Positions 55,593 through 64,000 of a stretch of DNA of 64,000 nucleotides are shown here, piece after piece; position 1 is the stretch's first letter, and each line of letters opens with the position of its first letter. The notes beneath the pieces are model-generated. The model was not told the DNA's origin. It saw only the letters and a program-made list of their open reading frames with translations, and searched no databases. The position numbers and the translations under genes are program-made. Origin of the DNA: Prorocentrum cordatum (Eukaryota; Sar; Dinophyceae; Prorocentrales; Prorocentraceae). The stretch lies in NCBI GenBank assembly GCA_963575745.1, contig CAUYUJ010018704.1:265896-329895 (forward strand), given 5' to 3'.

Positions 55593-56342
55593 TTGCTCGC
55601 CCATCTGAGGGATAGGGATACGTTCGAGGCTGGTTATCGTCCTCCTCTCTCCTCTCTCCTCCCTCCTCTTCCCTCAGCTGCCGTCCCGGCCCGATGGTTT
55701 GGGTGCAGGTTCCAGGAGCCTGCGAGCCTCTCGGGACTGCTGCTAGACGAGCCGACCCGCCATCCCAACATCTGGACGGCCGTGCCCCAGCAGGGGACGT
55801 TCGCCACCACGCGCCGCACATTCAAGCCAGCGTGGCACCGCCGCCTGAAGGCACAATGGGGGATCGCCAAAACGTTCCCCCGCATAGCAGCAGCCAGAGA
55901 ATTGTTCGACCAACACCACAGCTCGATATCGCAGTCCAGCACTAATCAGCCAGCCAGTCGTCCTCAGGCAAAATTTTGGTCATGCAGCAAGTGCCAGAGG
56001 ACGAACATAGACTCCAGCAAAAAGTGCATATTCTGCGTGCCGGAGCCAAACAACAGCAGAGACAGTGTCCCAGGCGAAGTTGACTCGCCGCCGCTGTGGA
56101 TATACCAGTCTCGCACCAGGAAGCCACAGTTGTCCACGAGCTGGACTCACAAGGGGCAGTGGTGGCAAGATGATGTTGCAGGAAAGGGACCACGCCCGAG
56201 ACGGGCCAGGTCGGCACATGCTCTTGACAGGAAGTCGAAGGACCAATTCAGGCCACCACTGCCGCGTCCATCCCAGCCGGAGGAGGCCTTAAAGCATCGG
56301 TTATGGTTGCCAATGCCTACAGTCATTGCTCATCGAGGCTAG
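55593..56342 (+). pseudogene. LINE N-terminal segment with RanBP2-type zinc finger
   Basis: An open frame of about 249 codons without a convincing ATG. FWSCSKCQRTN and KKCIFC at about 55975-56040 fit the RanBP2 finger W-x-C-x2-C-x3-N-x6-C-x2-C exactly. Fingers of this type bind RNA or ubiquitin; in an element's first protein, RNA binding is the natural inference. The rest is Arg/Pro-rich and ends at TAG 56340-56342. Confidence 0.6.
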
Positions 56343-56569
56343 CTGCAGATAAGCCTTGACGGGCTTGAACAGCATATCAACGGCGCCAACCAGATAGGAC
56401 AGCGATCGGCCCGCATAGCGGAGCCAGACCAGGACTATGTGGTCACCCTGTGCATGATCATGTACGCCAGGGTTCCGAAGGTCCGCACGGAGCAGCAGAA
56501 CGCATAATTCATATGTTGACATAATCAGAAAGCGTTTGGGCGACGCTCAGAGAACGGAGGACCAGGCAC

Positions 56570-57352
56570 TTGACGAGCACAAGACAGCTGTCACCCTTTA
56601 CACCGGCGCTCTTCGATGATGTTCAGAAGGCAGAGGATCTGCTATCTCACTTCGAACGCCTCGAAGATGAAGAAGAAGGAGAAAACGTTATCATGGATGA
56701 CAAACATGGCCAGGAGCAAGAAGTACTACCAACGACAGCGGCAGCTCCCACATCGGCCAAGCCGCCACCCATGGAAGCCAAGCAGAGTACATATCAGACG
56801 GCAACCACAGCAGCGTGCATCGCATCCATGCAGGCTACCACATCAACTTGGCAGCGCAGGTCAGCGGCCTCACCACCCAGATGGCGATCATCGAGCAGGC
56901 CCTCGCCGCAGTCGTTACCAACGCAGCGCTGGCACAGCCAGCAGGACAGGGCCAATCACCAGCACCAGGGCCAGCGAGCCAACAGGCCCGCGCCGGTGCC
57001 ATGGCCGCCGCACCGAGCACAAGGAGAAGCAGCTGCACCAGTTGAGCATGCTGATGCGCCAGCTGAGGGGGCAGTGACAACGCCCAGACCAGGGAGTGCG
57101 GCGTCAGCATCAGCTAAGCCATCAGACCCCGAGATCACCCCCGAGAAGATCAACATGGGGGTCGCAGCGGACATGTCAGCCAGCAAGCGCATCCCAGGCA
57201 GCGTCTGCAAGGTCGCCTTCGACAAGGGCAGCGCCCGCAGGGCGGCCGCCGAGGAGGTCGAGGTTGCCGCTGACGAGGACGACATCGACGAGGGCATGGG
57301 AGGCGAGCCCAGCCCGCGATTTGCCCGCCATGGCCAAGGAGGTGAGCTATGA
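56570..57352 (+). pseudogene. LINE linker segment
   Basis: The frame contains FDDVQKAEDLLSHFERLEDE, a Gln/Ala/Pro-rich middle and a tail with ITPEKINMGVAADMSASKRI and acidic EVEVAADEDDIDEGMG. No domain is recognised. It lies between the zinc-finger segment and RNase H and is followed by an overlapping frame, so at least one shift is needed to continue. Confidence 0.4.
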
Positions 57353-57616
57353 CAAGTACCATTGCACGCTGGGGGGGTATTTCCAGACATCTCGCCAGGA
57401 ATTCAGGAAGACCCATGCCCCGCCCCTCCATTGGAGCCGGAATCCAATCTACGTGGAAATGTTACCAGCCCCATCCCCAACCTGGCGGGTGCCCGGGACC
57501 TGATCCAGCAAAGATGGGTATGGGAACTATTTGCCGATGCGGCTGCATGCGCTAGCTTCTGGCATTCCACCACTGTTGCAGGTCTTTCCAAGCTGGGCCC
57601 TGACCCAGGCGTCCCA

Positions 57617-58140
57617 CTCATGCGTCTGGACATCTACGCGGACGGCACAGCTGGGGGATATAAAGATCGGGAGGGGTATTTCTGCGCACCAGCGTGGTCT
57701 TTTGTTGCCATCGCAGCAGCATGTGAGCACGCATGGTTGCACGGCTACTTGGGAGGTACTCTTGAGTCAGCACAGACACTATACCCCACGCCATTACGCC
57801 GTGCAGCTGCATAACATGAAGCGGGTATCTGGGCTACGGCGTGGCTTTTCAGCACTGAAAGCCAATTTCAGCAACTACCGCTTGTGTGCATGCATACCGA
57901 CAGCATGCAGGTTGTACGAAGTGCCTCCTAAGGGGCTCTCGATGGCCCCCTCGAGCCCCCAGCGCATCCTGGACAGCATGGCGCAGATACTACACTACAT
58001 GTGTTCAACTAACTGTCTACTGGGAACATGTCCCGGGGCATTCCGACCATGCGCGGTACGAAATGGCCGATGCCACAGCACGTCTAGCAGCCGTGCGCCT
58101 TCTCGCCCACCTACCTGTACCGAGACGGAGAGCGGAGCTC
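57617..58140 (+). pseudogene. RNase H domain of the LINE, frameshifted
   Basis: MRLDIYADGTAGG (Asp codon at 57641) is the first beta strand with the first catalytic Asp. HTDSMQVV (Asp at 57899) holds a later catalytic Asp. VPGHSDHARYEMADATA (about 58030-58075) is the His-and-Asp end of the fold. The three lie in three different frames. The enzyme would remove RNA from RNA-DNA hybrids. Confidence 0.65.
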
Positions 58141-58352
58141 GACCTTTCGTGGCATCAGCAGGCACTGAGGTGGATGTGACTGGACTGCTTGGCCGTGGAG
58201 CGGCGCGCCCAGTTTCCGCCTGCCTCAGGCGCGCCGCTAAGGCCGCCGCTCAGTGCCAAGACCTTCTTGCAGGATGGGCCACCTTAACATGCTACACACT
58301 GGCGCGGCGAACGCTCTCACTCTGCATCCTAGCACGTGGGCTAACAAACTAG

Positions 58353-59300
58353 ATGACAGCGGTCCTGGGCCAGGGAGAATTCTGCAACTTGCGGGCAGCG
58401 CTTCAGTTCAATATTATTACACTGCTGGTGTCTAGGATACCAGGTTTCAGGAACACAAAACACAGCAGGTGGGTGAGTGCACAGTTCTCCATTCAGCAGT
58501 CACACCAGCAGGCACATAATGATGCGCAGGGTGAATCGGACATTACATGGGATACATGCCGGGCCACGCTATCAGGGAGGACATGTGCGAGGTCTTCCAC
58601 GCCGAGCCGACTGGGCTCATTGTCGCCATGCGGGGGCCAGGCATTTCACTCAACACCATTGTGCTGCGCGCTCCGCGCTCCAAAGCAGGGGGCGCAGCGG
58701 AAGCATCAGACGCGCGCTTGCAGGAGCGGTGGGCAGCCGCCACAACACTTGCGCTGCAAACGAGGTTGGGAGCAGAGCAGCTGATTGACCTACGGGTGCA
58801 AACGTGGCGGTCGGCGGCATGCGCTCAGAACCAATCGGCTCTCAGGACAGAGAACGTCAAAATATTCCAGGGGCGCTCCTTCACGAGTGCCTCATGGAAA
58901 CCGACCAATGGGCCCCCTCTACCTCCCCGCCCTCCTCCACGGGGCGCCCTGGAACCTGGGCTGCGCCAAGAGAAGGGGCCGCGTCGCTGTCTCAAGCGGC
59001 ATTGCAGTCGTAGAGCAGGGGGTGGAAGGCATGATCGGCCTTGCCGTTTCGAATGAGGACCAACAGGCAGCCGAGGCACTCGTCACGCCCCCACCCTCTG
59101 GGCACGTACAGGGGCGATCTGCGCCGCGCAGGGCCGGCGTAATCCTGCTTTGTGCCGCGACCCCGACGCGCGCAGCGAGTTTCAGTGGATGCTAGCAGAG
59201 GCGCCAGCGGTGGAAAACGACGTACATAGCACAGACCACGCACGCACGCATGACTCGAACGTGAGAGGCGACGCAGCAGGCCTTTCCAATGCGCAAGACG
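58353..59300 (+). pseudogene. Endonuclease-like (EEP) region of the LINE, weak
   Basis: LQFNIITLLVS (about 58399-58430) resembles the first strand and Asn of endonuclease-exonuclease-phosphatase domains. GLIVAMRGPGISLNTIVLRA with PRSKAGG in the next frame resembles its later strands. No complete catalytic set was found, so this is partly a call from position between RNase H and RT. Confidence 0.4.
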
Positions 59301-59918
59301 GAAAGCGGAAGGCAGCCACGCCAGTGCTGGATACAGAATGACACATTGGCTACAATCGGCCGACGCACTCCGCGCTCGCGACATACGCGCGCTACTCGCA
59401 CACAGGTTGCAAGAGTCAGAAGAGGATTTTTTCTGGGCGCGCAGCGCGCGCCATGCTAGGCGCGTCGATGCTTGCATGCTCTGTGGCTACTACGGTGCGA
59501 CCCCCCTCCTGCTCCACATACATTGGTGGGACATATGGAATGCAGCGCGCGCGCGTGCGGCACAGTTCGCACAGATCGCATAGAGACAGCCGGGGAATCG
59601 CAGCGACTACAGCACACGAGCACCACGACACGCAGAAGAGCCAAGTGGCTACGCATTGCGCACGAGACAAGAGCGGATATTTTGTCTGCGCTTGTCTTCG
59701 ACTGCGCGACCCTGCACGCACGGGGCCCATCATTTCTGGTGCAGTACGTTCGCAAAGTGGCGCGCCTACTTTCAGGACAGGTTGCTGCGTGCAGGGGGCT
59801 GATGCTAAGAATGAGTCCACAGGTTGACGCCATGTAGTACTAGCACTCACTAGGTAACCAGCTACTTACACACTGGTCCAAGCACCGCGCGGATCAGGCA
59901 TTCGCCACTCAACGACGG

Positions 59919-61556
59919 ATGGGGGCCACGTCCAAGAAACGACCACTACTGAGGTCACTATCTATGGTGAGGCACCCCAGCGGCACGTTAGCCTCAGACA
60001 CGACCGAGGCAGCCGACATCTGGCTAGAGCACTTTGGCAAGGAGGAGCTCAGTGCAGTTTCTCCGATCGCGCATGCCACGGCAGCTCGTGGCATGCTTCC
60101 GCCTTTGCCAGATGCTGAGGTCAACGGAGTGGCCCCAGAACAAGCTTTTCTGCCAGCACTCGCTCATATTCAGACCGCTTGCAAGCGGTCTCGCGCCTCG
60201 GCGCCCAGCCTGGACGGCCGGCATCGCCTTCAGTTTGTTGGCTGAGTTCGGCATCGACATATGTCGCATCTACTTCCCAGTCGTCACTAAGGCCGTACTA
60301 CAGATAGAGGAGCCCGAGCCAGCACAATGGAAGGAGGGATGCGATCGGGACATCTGGAAAAAAGGGGATGACCCATCATGGCCCAGCATCTCCAGCTCTG
60401 TTATGATACCCCCACAGATTGGAAAGAAGTTTCGCGCGCTACTACGCACACCCCTAGCAGATGCATTGCCGGAACAAGCGGGAGAGTCGCAGTTTGAAAG
60501 AGTTGCAGGCAGTGGAGTCGACTTGGCAGGCTTGGCCCTCGGATCGCTCTCCACCCAAGTCCAGAATGTTTCAATGGTGTTTTTGCTGGTGGACGTTGCG
60601 CAAGCCTTTTGCGAATCTCTACGTCAACTGGTCATGACTACGTGCATGTGGTGGAAAATGATGCCATGCTACTTAATTTCACAGGGTTGACGCCAGCTGC
60701 AATGCACCGCCTCATGGAGCGTCTCAGGGAGGGGCCCACGGCTCTGGATAAGGCCCAAGTTGGCCAACACCTGGCGGCTCTCACGGCCTCGTCCTACCAC
60801 TGATGGGGGCGGCTCCAATGATGGGGGCGGCTCCAGGACAACAGTTGGGGGAGTGGTTTCAACTTCATCCTTGCTGAGTGTGTCAACACGGCTGCTCAAC
60901 GGCTTATTTCCTTCCACATACCTACGAGTATACCGACACTAGGAGGTGCCCACTCACTCAGTTACTTGGACATGAGCCCGTTGCGATCACCCCTGCAGTG
61001 GACATATGTTTTTTTGTCGACGGTGCGTTTGCAGCACGAGGCCCGCCCATGCACGTCCTTGCCATTGCGACAGACGCTGCAGGCGCAGTTGCGCCAAGCT
61101 CCCTGGAGCGAGGGGTCCAACTCAACTTCGAGGAAGGCAAGTCGGAGCTGCTCTTTCAGCTTCTCGGTGGCCACGCCAAGCTCGCCAACGTCGACCTCTG
61201 GAGGACGCGGCAAAACCGACATCGCTGGGGAGTTCGCTATCTGCGCGGTCCGACAATGCCCCCGCCTCGGGACCATCCTGGACGAAAAAGGACCCACGGG
61301 GCCAGAAGTCGCGCGCAGGATTGGAGGGGTCGCCCAGTCTTCCCAAGTCCTAAGGAGACGCCTTTTCCCCGTACGAAGCAGAGGCCCTGCAGCCAGGAAG
61401 GTTCCCACGCTACTCAACGACCAGGATAGCGAGGACGAGAGTGTGCTGCGCAATGGGAACCAGGCTGACATCCAGATGCGCTTTGTCGACGCTCTGATCA
61501 CGTTTTCCCTTCTTTCAACGCGTGCACTTGGATCCGCCCGGAAAAGGGAGCTATGA
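59919..61556 (+). pseudogene. Reverse transcriptase domain of the LINE, inactivated
   Basis: LSMVRHPSGTLASDTTEAAD and WLEHFGKEE form the usual pre-polymerase segment. Then EPAQWKEGCDRDIWKKGD, GKKFRALLRTPLADALPEQA and MVFLLVDVAQAFC (motif A, Asp at 60592) follow in another frame. Motif C reads FVDG at 61013-61024 where active enzymes have two Asp. VQLNFEEGKSELLFQLLG is the next conserved block, and QCPRLGTILDEKG with ARRIGGVAQSSQVLRRRLF, again shifted, ends the domain. Confidence 0.72.
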
Positions 61557-61989
61557 AAACACCACGCAAATACGTCATACACAAGGTACAGAGCAGCAGC
61601 AGGTCTCAACAGATATGACGACCAGGCGGTTCCTGACCAGGAGGCCTTAACGGCAGTCATGAGGCCCGATTTGGGCATGCAACCACGCATGCACGTGCTA
61701 CGGTTACTAGGTAGAGCTCTCCTTCATGGATCAGCTCTCCTTCTAGGTTTACTAGCGCATGCGCACCGCGCCTCCGCCGCCCACCATGCCAAGAAACTCG
61801 CGTGGATTTACCATATACCAGAAGACTTGCAGCGGCTAAGCTCGGTGCACAACGCATATCGTGATCTACGCAGCCCGTGCGATGATCTGGCACCATGGGG
61901 GGGGGGGGGGGGGGCGTGGCCGAGCCCCCCTTGCGGCGTGGAGGCAGACGTTGGAGATCGCGCAACGCGGAGCGACGCGCGCGCGCAGG

Positions 61990-62560
61990 CAAGGGCGACG
62001 CTGGCCGACAGGGCCGTGCAAGATTCTTACATATTGTGCAGTCCAGTGGATTTCCTCTCCCAGCCACGCATCCAGATCATCCCCAGACAGCAGCGGGGAG
62101 AGCAGCGCCAACCACCTACGTATGTCCGCGGTGTTTGACGGTACCTCCCAAAGCAAGAACGCTCAAGCAACATGTCATGCGCGTGCACTATACCATGGCA
62201 TCACAGGTGGAGTATCACATGGGGGACACAGCCATGTGCAGAGCACGCGCTACTGAAGTCGCATCCAGACGACAGCTCAGGGATCATCTCGTATACCACT
62301 CAGCAAGATGCTGCCTCTCTCACCTCATGCAGGGCGCGCAACTATCAGCCTCTGCAGCGGAGGGGGCAGCAGAGAGAGACCGCCAGCGCGGTCAGGACCA
62401 ACTAAAGGCAGGTCTAGGACGGTGGAGAACGGCGCACCCAGCCATCCCAGCGCAGTGTGCCGACGGTATGCCGTGGGAGTCAGCTTGGGTATTATCACAT
62501 GTGGAAGGGGAATGCTGCCAGAGAGGTATTGCGAGAATCCAGTTACGAGCTCACTCATGA
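61990..62560 (+). pseudogene. C-terminal C2H2 zinc-finger segment of the LINE
   Basis: YVCPRCLTVPPKARTLKQHV followed by MRVH (about 62117-62190) is a C-x2-C-x12-H-x4-H finger. A second, looser Cys/His cluster (CRARATEVASRRQLRDHLVYH) follows. A G-run at 61897-61912 upstream is a likely site of length error. Confidence 0.6.
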
Positions 62561-63001
62561 GGCGCTTCTGGCCATGACCGACGTCCGGTACGAACGACCT
62601 GGTTCACGGCCTCTGGAGGCCATCAGGAAAGATTATACCTCTTCCGACCCCGGGACTTTCAAGAACCAGCTACGCAGCAACTGCCATGGAGGATGCAAAG
62701 ATCAGAGGTTTATATCCTAAATATGCACTGTGGGAGAATACACACAGGTGACACACAACACCACATCGATAGCATGAACGTGAGCACGCACATCATATGC
62801 ACGGCACTCTCAATCGACATAGCGATCGACACGATAAGATGCGACGTCACGAGGCGCGATGCCTTCGAGATGTAGGCCGAACACATCAGAGCGCGGAGAG
62901 CCTGGGTCACAGGAGGGGGCCCCCCACGTGGTACCTGGAGTGCCGCTCGCCTGGAAGGCGGGGGACCCCCACCACTCAGAACCCACGCTCACTACTGGGG
63001 G
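62561..63001. other. Spacer between the LINE and the last open frame
   Basis: Mixed sequence with short frames on both strands. Nothing recognised; it may include the decayed 3' part of the LINE. Confidence 0.35.
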
Positions 63002-63961
63002 GTGCCATGGAGCACGCGCAAGCAGGCAATCCAGTTCGAGTTAGGCAATCAGTTCCCCCACTCTCTCATCCTCTTCATGGCAGATCATGTCAGAGCGGTG
63101 TGGAAAGCGCAGGCGGTTTCCAGCTTCACATGGCTCTCGTTTAGGTCGATTGAATGCTGCCCAGTTGCCGGTGCTATCGATTTTGACCAGTGCACGCTGC
63201 AGTACGCACCACCAGAGACGATAGGAAGAGCCCCCACCAGCATACTCGCTCTGAGACCCCCCCAGCTGTTCCAGTATCTCACGGCCGTTGACGGGGGGAG
63301 GTGCTGCCACGACAAAGGAATGCACGCCACGCTGCTAGGCAAGAGAGAAGATAACCGCACGTTCGGGACGAGCTCCAAAAAGACGTACCCCGACATAACG
63401 CGTGCCACTATCGCTCGAGCTATGCACGATGCAGTGCAGAGTGCATGGCTATCGGAGGAGGAAGAAGATGTCCCACCTCCTCCCCCCACCTCGGATGTGC
63501 TCCCTGAGGAAGGGGAGGATACTACTGTTGCAGGGCTGTCAGACTTCAGGGTCGAGTCAACAGAGGAATTCTGGGAAGCACCAGGCTATGCACAGCACGC
63601 CGCAACTTCCAGGAAGCGCGGTGATCCCGAAGTGTGCAGATGGATTCCTCCCCCGCCCTCGCCTCCTGTTGGCCCCCTCCCCTTCCCGGCCGAGGGATCC
63701 GGCCACCCGCCGCCGCGGGATCGCCACCCTGCGCCCATGGGCTCCGCACCCAAGGTGGCCGGAGCTCTTTCAGCAGAGGACGGGATTCCCATTTCCGTTT
63801 ACCCTGTTTCGCCTTCCCCCCCCCTCCCCCGCCCCCTGCCCCCGTCCTCGCAGCAGACCAGGTGGCCAGCATCGCAGCCGACAGAGCTGAGGCCAAAGCG
63901 CGTCGACACAGACGGGTGGCTCCCTGGACTGGCCAGCTTTCTTGCATGCTTGACTCTGTGA
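63002..63961 (+). CDS. 319-aa open frame resembling a dinoflagellate retroelement domain
   Basis: The frame from 63002 reads IDFDQCTLQYAPPETIGRAP, then CCHDKGMHATLLGKREDNRT and SSKKTYPDITRATIARAMHD, and ends in a Pro/Ser-rich region. The order DQC, a Cys/His pair near GMH, and YP before a helical segment recalls a block in copia- and LINE-like polyproteins repeated in dinoflagellates; this is from memory and unverified. The N-terminus may begin further upstream in another frame. No catalytic motif is visible. Confidence 0.4.
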   Translation: MPWSTRKQAIQFELGNQFPHSLILFMADHVRAVWKAQAVSSFTWLSFRSIECCPVAGAIDFDQCTLQYAPPETIGRAPTSILALRPPQLFQYLTAVDGGRCCHDKGMHATLLGKREDNRTFGTSSKKTYPDITRATIARAMHDAVQSAWLSEEEEDVPPPPPTSDVLPEEGEDTTVAGLSDFRVESTEEFWEAPGYAQHAATSRKRGDPEVCRWIPPPPSPPVGPLPFPAEGSGHPPPRDRHPAPMGSAPKVAGALSAEDGIPISVYPVSPSPPLPRPLPPSSQQTRWPASQPTELRPKRVDTDGWLPGLASFLACLTL

Positions 63962-64000
63962 GTTGACCTGGGCCCTCTCTTTTGCACAGGTCCCAGGCTC

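Larger units (their letters stand above)
55593..62560 (+). mobile_element. Degenerate non-LTR (LINE-type) retrotransposon
   Basis: The plus-strand domain order is RanBP2-type zinc finger, linker, RNase H, endonuclease-like region, reverse transcriptase and C2H2 finger, spread over many frames. RNase H before the endonuclease and polymerase differs from textbook LINEs, where it comes last. The arrangement is reminiscent of dinoflagellate LINEs as I recall them. Frameshifts and a lost catalytic residue show it is dead. No target duplication or tail was identified. Confidence 0.75.

Overview
This window comes from a nuclear genome that looks like a dinoflagellate's. Relics of the dinoflagellate spliced leader lie just upstream of two minus-strand genes (3676-3696 and 12922-12942). 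A degenerate LINE has the domain set I associate with dinoflagellates: RanBP2-type zinc finger, RNase H, endonuclease, reverse transcriptase and C2H2 finger. Most of the rest is GC-rich tandem and simple repeats. I cannot name the species. I see no bacterial-style operons, rRNA, tRNA or CRISPR arrays.

The central object is 1063-13466, a 12,404-bp DNA transposon-like element. It has 12-bp perfect terminal inverted repeats (CTGAGATGGTCG, extendable to 22 of 27) and a TA on each side. A second copy of the host repeat at 53.1 kb preserves the uninterrupted target, acting as a natural empty site. All recognisable genes inside run on the minus strand: a 261-aa unknown protein, a multi-exon gene ending in a SET-like motif, a 234-aa unknown, a 450-aa protein with a Lys/Ala/Gly tail, a small basic exon, and a CMC/KDZ-type DDE transposase that is frameshifted at a homopolymer. 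Strong hairpins sit between genes, and five 12-bp subterminal repeats lie at the right end.

Right of this, 13.5-41 kb is nearly all repeats: a 73-bp/GCTGAG composite repeat (three copies in the window), a 101-bp family in several blocks and both orientations, a 77-bp array of about 36 copies with a 383-bp higher-order period, a five-copy 73-bp array, a 97-bp array, CA-rich microsatellites punctuated by a conserved 100-bp core, and a 1.45-kb ATGT/GCAT tract. A short boundary motif (CCCAACCCTCCTG, then TCGTTTTGAA) recurs in front of arrays of unrelated unit. A 2.1-kb TTG-tailed dimer at 17357-19501 interrupts one array-bearing element, and a paralogue at 29.0 kb again preserves the empty site. 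The only likely host gene is a TPR exon at 20.2-20.8 kb.

From 41 to 55 kb there is a decayed reverse transcriptase-RNase H element (42.1-43.7 kb, minus strand), many microsatellites, a 100-N gap, an unrecognised open region at 51.0-52.4 kb, and several fold-back or MITE-like elements. From 55.6 to 62.6 kb there is a plus-strand LINE with many frameshifts, followed by a 319-aa open frame that resembles a recurrent dinoflagellate retroelement domain. The window therefore reads as layered mobile elements with very little host coding sequence. Family names are from motif reading only; no search was run.
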